Shown piece by piece: positions 27,469 through 34,813 of a DNA stretch of 39,591 nt. The notes below the pieces were generated by a model. It did not search any database. It worked only from the letters and a program-made list of their open reading frames with translations, and was not told where the DNA came from. Source of the stretch: Frateuria sp. (GTDB lineage Bacteria > Pseudomonadota > Gammaproteobacteria > Xanthomonadales > Rhodanobacteraceae); the NCBI RefSeq assembly GCF_013362045.1, contig NZ_JABFWW010000299.1, forward strand, positions 1-39,591, read 5' to 3'. A program made the translations under genes and the position numbers. How positions within the stretch are numbered: position 1 is the stretch's first letter; the number at the start of each line of letters is the position of its first letter.

Positions 27469-28549
27469 CGTCTTCGACGAACAGCACGCGGCGGGTCATG
27501 CCGCAGGTGAGGTCGTAGCTGATCGTGCCGGCATGGCGCGCAACGGCCTCCACCGGCAACCCTTCGCCCCACAGGAAGACGCGGTCGCCGACCTTCGCCT
27601 GCGGCGCGTCGCGCAGGTCCAGCGTGATGAGATCCATCGAAACACGGCCGATCAGCGGCACGCAGGTGTTGCCGACCAGCACGGGCGTGCCGCTGGCGGC
27701 GCTGCGCGGATAGCCGTCACCGTAGCCGACCGCGGCGACGCCGACCGGCATGTCCTCCGGACAGGTCCAGGTGCCGTTGTAGCCGATGCGTTCGCTTTTA
27801 CGCACGTGATTGACGGCGATCAGCCGCGTGGCCAGCGTCATCGCGGGACGGAAGCCGAAGTCGGCACCGCTCTTGCCATCGACCACCGACAGTCCGTACA
27901 GCAGGCCGCCGGTGCGCACCCAGTCCACTCGCGCCTCGGGCCAGCCCAGCACGGCGGCGGAGTTGGACAGCGAACGCGGGCCGGCGAGGCCGCCGGTGGC
28001 CTCCTCGAAGCGGGCGATCTGCCGGCGCGTGGTGTCGCCGTCGAATACCTCCGACTCGGCGAAATGGCTGAGCAGGCCGATCTCCGGGTCGAGGCCGGGC
28101 ATCGCGGCCAGGCGCGCATGCACGTCGGCCGCGCGCTCCGGAGCAAAGCCCAGGCGGTGCATGCCGCTGTCGATCTTCAGCCACACGCGCAGGCGTCCGC
28201 GGCCGGGGCGGGCTTCGGCCAGCCAATGCAGTTGTGCCTCGTGGTGAATCGCGGCGTCCAGTTGCAGCCGTTGCATTTCGGCGATGTCGCCAGCCTGGTC
28301 GGGGCCCGCCAGCACCACGATGCGCTGGCGATGGCCGGCCGCGCGCAGGCGCAGGCCATCGCCCAGCGCGGCCACGGCGAAGCATTCGGCGTCGGCATCC
28401 AGCGCGCGCGCGACGCGCTCCAGGCCGTGGCCGTAGGCGTCGGCCTTGACCACGGCCATCACCCGCGCCGGCGCCGCCATCGCCTTGATGCGGGCGAGGT
28501 TGTGACGCAACGCGCCCAGATGGATGGTGGCGGTGGTGGTGCGGCTCAT
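27461..28549 (-). CDS. alr: alanine racemase
   Basis: A PLP enzyme interconverting L- and D-alanine for peptidoglycan. The 362-residue protein carries the PLP lysine at residue 35 (VVKADAYGHG), the catalytic tyrosine region ERIGYNGTW, GYGDGYPR and the RVSMDLITLDL block. ATG 28547-28549 gives the usual short N-terminus. It lies between dnaB and radA, all on the minus strand, as often seen in Xanthomonadales. A REP-like repeat occupies the gap to dnaB. Confidence 0.95.
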   Translation of the reverse strand: MSRTTTATIHLGALRHNLARIKAMAAPARVMAVVKADAYGHGLERVARALDADAECFAVAALGDGLRLRAAGHRQRIVVLAGPDQAGDIAEMQRLQLDAAIHHEAQLHWLAEARPGRGRLRVWLKIDSGMHRLGFAPERAADVHARLAAMPGLDPEIGLLSHFAESEVFDGDTTRRQIARFEEATGGLAGPRSLSNSAAVLGWPEARVDWVRTGGLLYGLSVVDGKSGADFGFRPAMTLATRLIAVNHVRKSERIGYNGTWTCPEDMPVGVAAVGYGDGYPRSAASGTPVLVGNTCVPLIGRVSMDLITLDLRDAPQAKVGDRVFLWGEGLPVEAVARHAGTISYDLTCGMTRRVLFVEDEG

Positions 28550-28615
28550 GGGTGACGGGATTGGAGATGGGCGATTCGGAATTCCGCGAAAGGCAAAGGC
28601 CTTCCCTTCTTCCCC

Positions 28616-28650
28616 GCCCTCTCCTCCGGGCGTTGCCCAGAAGAGAGGGC
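28616..28650. repeat. REP-like palindrome between dnaB and alr
   Basis: GCCCTCT pairs with AGAGGGC, with an inner GGGC-GTT-GCCC hairpin. It shares the CCCTCTCC..CGGGC..TGC.C..GAAGA(G)GG pattern with the copy that forms the end of argB. The remaining 157-base gap holds nothing else I recognise. Confidence 0.6.
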
Positions 28651-28706
28651 GCCAGGAGCGTGGCGGCTCTTGCGAATCCCGGCTTCCGGTTGCCGACTCA
28701 CAGCCT

Positions 28707-30104
28707 TCAATCGAACGACCCGACGAAGGAGTCCGGCGCGTAGTTCTCGAACTTGGTGTAGTGACCGAGGAAGGTCAGCTTCACCGTGTCGGTCGGGCCG
28801 TTTCGCTGCTTGCCGATGATGATCTCGGCCAGGCCTTTGTCGGGCGATTCCTTGTTGTAGTACTCGTCGCGGTAGATGAACATGATCACGTCCGCGTCCT
28901 GCTCGATGGCGCCCGACTCGCGCAGGTCGGACATCATCGGGCGCTTGTCGGCGCGCTGTTCCAGCGAACGGTTCAACTGCGACAGGGCGATCACCGGCAC
29001 GTTCAGCTCCTTGGCGAGGCCCTTGAGTGAACGCGAGATTTCTGAAATCTCGGTGGCGCGGTTCTCCTTGTTCCCGGGCACCTGCATCAGCTGCAGGTAG
29101 TCGATCACGATCAGCCCCAGGCCGCCGTGCTCGCGGTGCAGGCGGCGCGCGCGCGAGCGCAGCTCCACCGGCGAGAGGCCGGGCGTGTCGTCGATGAAGA
29201 TCTTGGCCTCGGAGAGGATCGCGATGGCGTTGGTCACGCGCGGCCAGTCCTCCTCGGACAGGTCGCCGTTGCGCAGGTGCTGCTGGTGGATGCGGCCGAT
29301 CGAGGAGATCAGGCGGAAGGCCAGCTGCGAGGCGGACATTTCCATCGAGAAGATCACCACCGCCTTCTTCGCGCGCAGCGCGGCGGCCTCGGCGATGTTG
29401 ACGGAGAAGGCGGTCTTGCCCATCGAGGGGCGCGCCGCGACGATGATCAGGTCGGAAGGCTGCAGGCCGGAGGTCAACTCGTCCAGGTCGTTGAAGCCGG
29501 TGGAGATGCCGGTCAACTGGCCGCGGTTTTCGTAGCGCTCGGTGAGCAGGCGGAAGGCGTCCTTGACCGCCTCGCGCATGGACACCGAATCCTTCTTGCC
29601 GCGCGCGCCCGACTCGGCGATCTTGAACACCGCCTGCTCGGCGTTCTCCAGCACCTCCTGCACGCTCTTGCCCTCGGGCCGGTAGCCGTCCTCGGTGATG
29701 CCGGTGCCGGCGTCGATCAGCTGCCGCAGCACCGATTTCTCGCGCACGATGTCCGCATAGGCAGCGATGTTGGCCGCGCTCGGCGTGGCGTTGGCCAGCT
29801 CGATCAGGTAGCTGGCGCCGCCGACCATCTCGGCCAGGCCGTTGGCCTCGAACCAGTCGCCCAGGGTGACCGCGTCGCAGGGCATGCCCTTGTTGGCCAG
29901 CTCGTTGATCGCGCGCCAGATCAGGCGGTGGTCCTTGCGGTAGAAGTCGCCCTCGCCCAGCTTGTCGGCCACCTTGTCCAGGGCGTCGGGGGCCAGCATC
30001 AGGCCGCCCAGTACGGCCTGCTCGGCATCGATCGAATGCGGCGGCACGCGCAGCGCCTCGACGGCGGATGCGTGGCCGCTCTTGCGCTCGGGAACGAAGG
30101 ACAT
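28707..30104 (-). CDS. dnaB: replicative DNA helicase DnaB
   Basis: The hexameric replication fork helicase. The 465-residue protein has the DnaB N-terminal collar domain (PPHSIDAEQAVLGGLM), Walker A ARPSMGKTA near residue 224, FSMEMSASQL, Walker B VIDYLQLM and the C-terminal RESGAIEQDADVIMFIYRD. No intein interrupts it. ATG 30102-30104 is unambiguous. Three DnaA-box-like sites lie about 100-135 bases upstream. Confidence 0.97.
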   Translation of the reverse strand: MSFVPERKSGHASAVEALRVPPHSIDAEQAVLGGLMLAPDALDKVADKLGEGDFYRKDHRLIWRAINELANKGMPCDAVTLGDWFEANGLAEMVGGASYLIELANATPSAANIAAYADIVREKSVLRQLIDAGTGITEDGYRPEGKSVQEVLENAEQAVFKIAESGARGKKDSVSMREAVKDAFRLLTERYENRGQLTGISTGFNDLDELTSGLQPSDLIIVAARPSMGKTAFSVNIAEAAALRAKKAVVIFSMEMSASQLAFRLISSIGRIHQQHLRNGDLSEEDWPRVTNAIAILSEAKIFIDDTPGLSPVELRSRARRLHREHGGLGLIVIDYLQLMQVPGNKENRATEISEISRSLKGLAKELNVPVIALSQLNRSLEQRADKRPMMSDLRESGAIEQDADVIMFIYRDEYYNKESPDKGLAEIIIGKQRNGPTDTVKLTFLGHYTKFENYAPDSFVGSFD

Positions 30105-30207
30105 GGGTTGGGCTTCCTCGCAGACGACTGCGCCCGACCGGCGACCGGGCGGCAGGCATGAGCCGGAAGCATACGCGTCGGCCTCTCAGCCGACGAGACA
30201 ATAAGTC

Positions 30208-30237
30208 TGTGGAAAACCTGTGGGTGCCGGTGGATAA
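30208..30237. promoter_or_regulatory. cluster of DnaA-box-like 9-mers upstream of dnaB
   Basis: TGTGGAAAA (30208-30216), TGTGGGTGC (30219-30227) and GGTGGATAA (30229-30237) are each within one or two bases of the DnaA box TGTGGATAA and stand 10-11 bases apart. They lie in the 154-base gap between the YbiI-like gene and dnaB. No AT-rich unwinding region is present, so this is more likely a regulatory DnaA site than a replication origin. Confidence 0.45.
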
Positions 30238-30258
30238 AACCGGCGCGGCGGGCGTCGA

Positions 30259-30525
30259 CTAGCGCAGCTGGCTGTCCTTGCTGCCGCGGCGGTTGTAGCC
30301 GCCGACCGCACGCTGCGCCTTGTCCTGCGCTTCCTGGCAGGCGACGCAGAGCCGCACGCCCGGCACGGCCTGGCGCCGCGCCTCGGGGATGGGCGCATCG
30401 CACTCCTCGCAGTGGCTCAGGCCCGGCCCCTGCGGCAGCTTGCTGCGCGCGCGCTTGATCGCGTCCTTGACGGTCGCGTCGATCTGGTCCTGCACGGCGC
30501 CGTCGCCTGCCCAGCCGATCGCCAT
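30259..30525 (-). CDS. DksA/TraR-type C4 zinc-finger protein, YbiI-like
   Basis: An 88-residue protein close in length and sequence, from memory, to E. coli YbiI: it starts MAIGWAGDGAVQDQIDATV and ends GYNRRGSKDSQLR. The four-cysteine zinc finger CEEC..CVAC is intact, in contrast to the DksA of this window. It lacks the long coiled coil of DksA, so a role at the RNA polymerase secondary channel is not certain. ATG 30523-30525 is preceded by GGAG. Upstream of dnaB, divergent from the Nudix gene. Confidence 0.88.
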   Translation of the reverse strand: MAIGWAGDGAVQDQIDATVKDAIKRARSKLPQGPGLSHCEECDAPIPEARRQAVPGVRLCVACQEAQDKAQRAVGGYNRRGSKDSQLR

Positions 30526-30613
30526 GGCGTTCTCCACAAGATCATCGGGGATACCGATGCTAGCGTGTTGCGCGTGAATGCAGGCGCGAAGGCCGCCATT
30601 GCAGGAGAACCGC

Positions 30614-31078
30614 ATGCCCGCCACCAGCGCCGGCATCCTGATGTTCCGCCGGAGGGGAGGCGCAGCACAGGTGCTGCTCGCCCATCCCGGCGGGCCGTTC
30701 TGGCGCCATCGCAACGAGGGCGCGTGGATGCTGCCCAAGGGCGAGCTCGCTTCCGGCGAGCAGCCTGCGGATGCGGCCCGGCGCGAATTCGAGGAAGAGC
30801 TGGGCGCGCCGGCCCTCGGTGCGCTTCACCCGCTGGGGCGGCTGCGCCAGAAGGGCGGCAAGTGGATCGAGGCGTTTGCGCTCGAAGGCGAATTCGATCC
30901 AGTCGACCTACACAGCAACCTGTTCGAGCTGCAGTGGCCACCGCGCAGCGGACGAGTCGCCACTTTTGCCGAAGTCGACCGCGTGGCGTGGTTCACGCTG
31001 GCGCAGGCTCGCCGGATCATCCTGCCCAGCCAGGCGCCACTGCTCGACCGGCTGCAGGACCTGCTGGACACCGACTGA
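30614..31078 (+). CDS. Nudix hydrolase
   Basis: Hydrolyses a nucleoside diphosphate linked to another moiety; the exact substrate is unknown. The 154-residue protein has an intact Nudix box starting at GELASGE and ending at REFEEELG (about residues 38-59, pattern GX5EX7REUXEEXGU), preceded by the core strand AGILMFRRR. The WMLPKGE just before the box is typical of ADP-ribose and diadenosine polyphosphate types. ATG 30614 has GGAG seven bases upstream. The Mut7-C gene follows 48 bases downstream in the same direction. Confidence 0.88.
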   Translation: MPATSAGILMFRRRGGAAQVLLAHPGGPFWRHRNEGAWMLPKGELASGEQPADAARREFEEELGAPALGALHPLGRLRQKGGKWIEAFALEGEFDPVDLHSNLFELQWPPRSGRVATFAEVDRVAWFTLAQARRIILPSQAPLLDRLQDLLDTD

Positions 31079-31126
31079 GCGCCAAGCCTGGACTTCGCTG
31101 TCCCTGCCTGAATTTCCTCACACGCT

Positions 31127-31624
31127 ATGCCTTCGTCCCGCGAACCCCGTCTGTTTTGCGATGCCATGCTTGCCGGGCTCGCCCGCTGGTTGCGCGCGGC
31201 CGGCTACGACACCGCGCTGGCGCCGACCGCTTCCGACGATCGCCTGATGCTTGCCGCGTGCCGTGCCGAGGCGCGTGTCCTGGTCACCCGCGACCGGCAC
31301 CTGGCCGCCCACGCGGATGAGTCTGTCCGGCTCGTGCTGCTGGATGTCGATGGGCTCGATGCGCAAGCCGCGCAACTGACCGCAGCACTATCCATCGACT
31401 GGGTCCGCGCACCCTTCACCCGCTGCCTGCTGGACAACACCCCGCTGCACCCGGCGACACCGGACGAGCGTGCCCGCGTGCCGCCGCGCGCACGCGACCT
31501 GCCCGGCCCCTTCCGCGCCTGCCCCTGTTGCGGCCGGGTCTACTGGCCGGGCAGCCACGTGCGACGGATGCTCTCGCGCCTGCAGCAGTGGCAGGCGCGC
31601 GCGCGGCTGGCACGCGACACCTGA
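31127..31624 (+). CDS. Mut7-C RNase domain (PIN-like) protein
   Basis: A 165-residue protein of the Mut7-C family, a PIN-related nuclease fold with a C-terminal zinc ribbon. Visible are the N-terminal RLFCDAMLAGLARWLRAAGYD (FxxDxMLGxLARWLRxxGYD pattern with the first acidic residue), VLVTRDRHL with further acidic residues, and the C-terminal FRACPCCGRVYWPGSHVRRM. The cysteine in TRCLLDNTPL and CPCC give the usual zinc ligands. RNase activity is predicted by family only. It converges with the diguanylate cyclase gene, eight bases away. Confidence 0.85.
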   Translation: MPSSREPRLFCDAMLAGLARWLRAAGYDTALAPTASDDRLMLAACRAEARVLVTRDRHLAAHADESVRLVLLDVDGLDAQAAQLTAALSIDWVRAPFTRCLLDNTPLHPATPDERARVPPRARDLPGPFRACPCCGRVYWPGSHVRRMLSRLQQWQARARLARDT

Positions 31625-31632
31625 GCGCAGCC

Positions 31633-33408
31633 TCAGGCGACCACCATGCCCTCGCCCGCCTTTCCAGCCACCACGCAGTTGCGCCCGGCGCGCTTGGCGC
31701 GGTAAAGCGCGTGGTCGGCATCCATCAGGAGCTGGCGCAACTCGTAGCCGGACTCGCCGGTGAAGGCCACGCCGAAGCTGGCCGATATCGCGACGTCCGG
31801 CTCCTCCTGGCCTCTGAGCGCGGCGATGGCGCGGCGGATCGCCTCGGCGCGCTCGATGCCGGCATCCAGCGCGCATTCGGGCAGCAGCACGCCGAACTCC
31901 TCGCCGCCCAGGCGGCCGAACACGTCGGTGGAGCGCATGTATTCCTGGCAGGCCTGCACTGCGCGACGCAATACCTGGTCGCCTGTCGCATGCCCGTAGG
32001 TGTCGTTGATCAGCTTGAAATGGTCCAGGTCGATCAGCACCAGCGACGCACGCCGTCCGGACCGCTCCGCGTAGAGCAAGGCATGCTCCGCCTCGGACAT
32101 GAAATGCTTGCGGTTGTAGATGCCGGTCAGGCTGTCGCACTGGGCCATGCGCATGAACTGAAGCTGCGAACGCTTGAGCCGCAGGAGCCACAGGCCGATC
32201 GCCAGCAACCCGAGTGCGAGCACCACTATGTACAGCCGGCTGGCTTCCATCGCCTTGCGGTCGAGCGCCCGCTGCAGTTGGAGGATCCTGTTCCGTTTGG
32301 CCAGCGCGTCGACTTCGGCCTTCCTGGCCTGCACCTGCTGCTTGACCACCTGATAGGCCATCGCCTTGGCGCTTACATCGTCCAGATAGGCCTTGTCGGC
32401 CTCCATGTAGCGTGCGTGCCAGCTCAGCGCCGACTTGAAGTCGCCGCGTTGCTGGTCGATCTGGTACAGGGTCTTGCAGGCCATACGCAGCGGATCAGTG
32501 AACTCTCCGGGCGTACTGGCCTGCCAGGCCGCCAGGGCATAGGTGCGCGCCTTGCTGGATTGCCCCATGGCGAGGTACGCCTGCGCGAGCAGTGCATCGA
32601 AACGCAGGGTGGTGATCTGGTATTGGTCATGGCGCACGCTCGAATAGTGCTTCTCGAGGAGGGCCGCCGCCTTGCCCGGATGCCCAGCCTGGATCTGCAT
32701 ACTGGCCAGGTCGGCACGCAGCGCGTTGGCGAACACAGACTCTCCAGCGCTGGCGCAATTGTCGATGGCCTGTTGTGCCTCCTGGTCGTCCTTGTCCAAC
32801 TGGCCGCTGCTGTAGCGCGCGTGCTCGATGAAGTACGAGGCCTTGCACGCGGTTTCCCCTGACGGGATGACATCCATCATCTGTCTGGCATAGCTCGTGG
32901 CGAGGTCGTATTGGCCCGCCGCAGTCAGCAACTGGGCGATCTCGCCGAGCCCCTGCCACCGCGGTTCACGATCGGTGATCCGGGGCAGTTGTTCGATCAA
33001 CTGATTCAGCTGGGCGAACGCATCCTCGTAGCGGTGCACGGCACCGAGAACGTTGATCAGCGTTGCCGTTGCACGGAATCGCAGCGTAGGGTCCGGCGCG
33101 TCACGAATGATGGCTGTCAGCGACGCTCGCGCCGCACGGTAGTCGCCCAAGTAGTCGAGCTGCCAGGCGTCCAGGTACTTCAGGAGGAGGTGCTGCTCGT
33201 CGCTGAGCCTGACCTCGCGATGGTGCAACTGGTCCAGCAGAGCAACGAACGCCGGGTTGTCCGACGTCTTCAGGTGGTCGGCCCGTACCAGCATCCGAGT
33301 GGTTTCCTCGGATTCGGGCACGGTCGATCCGATCACCGGCCCCAGGAAAAGAGTCAGGCAACACACGCCCCCCGCCCACCAGAACCGGTTCCGGCAAGAC
33401 CCAGGCAT
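31633..33408 (-). CDS. TPR-containing membrane diguanylate cyclase
   Basis: A 591-residue protein with an N-terminal signal peptide or anchor (about 1-28), a periplasmic tetratricopeptide-like helical region (about 40-350), a coiled segment, a membrane helix ([18 protein letters not shown]) and a cytoplasmic GGDEF domain (about 415-585). The active-site motif is GGEEF and the allosteric I-site RxxD (RSTD) stands five residues before it, so it should be an active, product-inhibited c-di-GMP synthase. The start is ATG 33406-33408; GTG 33418-33420 adds four residues. It begins 36 bases after the stop of the borosin-type precursor gene and may share its transcript. Confidence 0.88.
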   Translation of the reverse strand: MPGSCRNRFWWAGGVCCLTLFLGPVIGSTVPESEETTRMLVRADHLKTSDNPAFVALLDQLHHREVRLSDEQHLLLKYLDAWQLDYLGDYRAARASLTAIIRDAPDPTLRFRATATLINVLGAVHRYEDAFAQLNQLIEQLPRITDREPRWQGLGEIAQLLTAAGQYDLATSYARQMMDVIPSGETACKASYFIEHARYSSGQLDKDDQEAQQAIDNCASAGESVFANALRADLASMQIQAGHPGKAAALLEKHYSSVRHDQYQITTLRFDALLAQAYLAMGQSSKARTYALAAWQASTPGEFTDPLRMACKTLYQIDQQRGDFKSALSWHARYMEADKAYLDDVSAKAMAYQVVKQQVQARKAEVDALAKRNRILQLQRALDRKAMEASRLYIVVLALGLLAIGLWLLRLKRSQLQFMRMAQCDSLTGIYNRKHFMSEAEHALLYAERSGRRASLVLIDLDHFKLINDTYGHATGDQVLRRAVQACQEYMRSTDVFGRLGGEEFGVLLPECALDAGIERAEAIRRAIAALRGQEEPDVAISASFGVAFTGESGYELRQLLMDADHALYRAKRAGRNCVVAGKAGEGMVVA

Positions 33409-33444
33409 GATGCGAGCCACGACGGGGGGCGAAATGGCAGCGGG

Positions 33445-33714
33445 TCAGGCGACGCCATCCTCGTCATGCGGCGGTTCCTCGCCTTCGTCCCCATCGAGCG
33501 GCGCCTCTTCTTCCTCTTCGCCCGGCATGATCACGCTGAACTGCGCCCCCGCCCCCATCAATGACTGGAGTTGCACGCGATCGCCCGACAACATCGCCGC
33601 ACGGACGCTCACATCAATCTGTTCCGCCGCCAGAGCCCGCTCCAGTTCCTGCAGGGGCGCATCGCGCAACCCGGCGTCGCTGCCCAACTTCTCGAGAATA
33701 TCGATCACGTCCAT
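33445..33714 (-). CDS. putative split-borosin RiPP precursor (SonA-like)
   Basis: An 89-residue protein. Residues 1-53 look like a small helical bundle (MDVIDILEKLGSDAGL, ELERALAAEQIDVSVRAAML, SGDRVQLQSLMG), matching the borosin-binding domain style of Shewanella SonA (LxxLGxDAxL early, GDxxxLxxL late; from memory). Then comes a short hydrophobic stretch AQFSVIMPG (57-65), the likely core for backbone N-methylation. Residues 66-89 are a strongly acidic tail (EEEEE, then more Glu/Asp). A strong AAGGGG lies about six bases before ATG 33712-33714. The partner methyltransferase gene ends 121 bases upstream. Without that neighbour it would be only a hypothetical acidic protein; cleavage site and methylated residues are unknown. 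Confidence 0.7.
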   Translation of the reverse strand: MDVIDILEKLGSDAGLRDAPLQELERALAAEQIDVSVRAAMLSGDRVQLQSLMGAGAQFSVIMPGEEEEEAPLDGDEGEEPPHDEDGVA

Positions 33715-33814
33715 AAGGCCCCCCTTCTGTGATGTCTGGTATCCGAGACGACCGCTCCCCGCGGCAACCGCACACCCTTCTTGATCATAGCCTGCTTCGC
33801 CGCCATTGAGCGCC

Positions 33815-33831
33815 GCCGGAAAAAATCCGGC
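33815..33831 (-). terminator. small hairpin between methyltransferase and precursor genes
   Basis: GCCGGA-TTTTT-TCCGGC on the minus strand, four bases after the methyltransferase stop. It has no downstream T-run, so it is more likely an mRNA 3'-end stabilising or processing hairpin than a strong terminator. Confidence 0.35.
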
Positions 33832-33835
33832 TGGG

Positions 33836-34648
33836 CTACGCCGTGACCTGCTCCGAAATGGCATCCAGCACGGCCAATCGCGCCCGAATCTCCTCGTCGG
33901 GCTCCATGGCCCGCGCTGGTGGAATGGCCAGGGTGTCGGTCATGCCAAGCTGTGCCCCGGGGAGCGCTTGCAGCGTCGTGCGCTCGATCCGGGGTTGCCC
34001 GATCGGCAAAGTCGCGGCCTGGTAAATGATCACCTCGTGCTCCATCGGGTAGTCGCGCGCCAGCACGTCGACCAGCACCTGGCGGTACGCGGCGCCGGTG
34101 GAAAAGCGTTTCAGCGAACGGTCGCCCGCCAGGCCGGCCTGCCACAGGATCAGCCACGCGCTCGGATCGATGCGGCGCCGGTAGACAAGCAACTGGCTCG
34201 CCTCGAAGTGCTGACAGCCGCAGGTGCCCGGATCGATGCCCAGGTCGGCGTACAGGCAGTCCTCGGCCGAGATGCCCGGCTCCATGCGCGCGTTGTAACC
34301 CTCGCTGCGCGCCGTCTCGATGGCCTTGTGCGGCACCCAGGCGAACACCCCGGGATGGCCGTAGAACACGCCACATACGCGCCTGCCCGCACGCACCTCG
34401 ACGAGCATCGCCTCCACCATCTGCCGATACGTGCGCATGCGCGACTTGCCGTGCGCGTAGTATGGCTGCAGGCTGCGCACGTCCGCATGCATGCGCTGCA
34501 ACCAGCGCTCGACCAGGCCGTCCGATACGCCGGCGAACACCAGGTCGGCCTGCTCGATGTAGCTGCGCGCCAGCGGGCTGATGTGCGAGCCGAGAGTCAT
34601 GCCGATGCCGACGCAGACCAGGCGGCCGGCGGTTGGGTGCGTACTCAT
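33836..34648 (-). CDS. borosin-type peptide alpha-N-methyltransferase (SonM-like)
   Basis: A 270-residue SAM methyltransferase of the tetrapyrrole-methylase fold. It starts GRLVCVGIGMTLG and has the blocks SYIEQADLVF, YGHPGVFAW, EPGISAEDCLYADLGIDPG, QHFEASQLLVY, LILWQAG, HEVIIYQAATLPIGQPRIER. These match my memory of Shewanella SonM, the split-borosin enzyme that N-methylates backbone amides of SonA. Y64-x5-R70-x3-Y74 (YAHGKSRMRTY) has the spacing of the Tyr-Arg-Tyr catalytic residues of fungal OphMA. There are no cobalamin or sirohaem genes nearby, which argues against a corrin substrate. ATG 34646-34648 is used; a TTG 18 codons upstream is less likely. Next downstream is the probable precursor. 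Confidence 0.82.
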   Translation of the reverse strand: MSTHPTAGRLVCVGIGMTLGSHISPLARSYIEQADLVFAGVSDGLVERWLQRMHADVRSLQPYYAHGKSRMRTYRQMVEAMLVEVRAGRRVCGVFYGHPGVFAWVPHKAIETARSEGYNARMEPGISAEDCLYADLGIDPGTCGCQHFEASQLLVYRRRIDPSAWLILWQAGLAGDRSLKRFSTGAAYRQVLVDVLARDYPMEHEVIIYQAATLPIGQPRIERTTLQALPGAQLGMTDTLAIPPARAMEPDEEIRARLAVLDAISEQVTA

Positions 34649-34813
34649 GCCCGGTTCCCCGTCCGGCGATGGCGCAACGGCCAATATTCTTGAGTGTGCC
34701 AAATCACCGTTGCGCGCACCATGCAGCGCGGTGGCCCGGAAAAAGACCGGCGCCAGACCGCAGATCCCGATAAACCGCTTTTCTCCAGCACCGGAAGCTT
34801 GTCCACGGAGGAA

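Noticed and set aside
30208-30237. Possible replication origin
   Set aside because: Only three degenerate boxes, no AT-rich unwinding element, and the neighbours are dnaB and a YbiI-like gene rather than dnaA/rpmH/parAB.
33836-34648. Annotation as a cobalamin (precorrin) or sirohaem methyltransferase
   Set aside because: The fold fits, but there are no cobalamin or sirohaem genes around it, and the sequence blocks, Tyr-Arg-Tyr spacing and adjacent small precursor-like gene fit split borosins better.
34670-34705. Sigma-54-like promoter (TTGGCAC) before the borosin-type methyltransferase
   Set aside because: The required GC element at the proper distance is missing.
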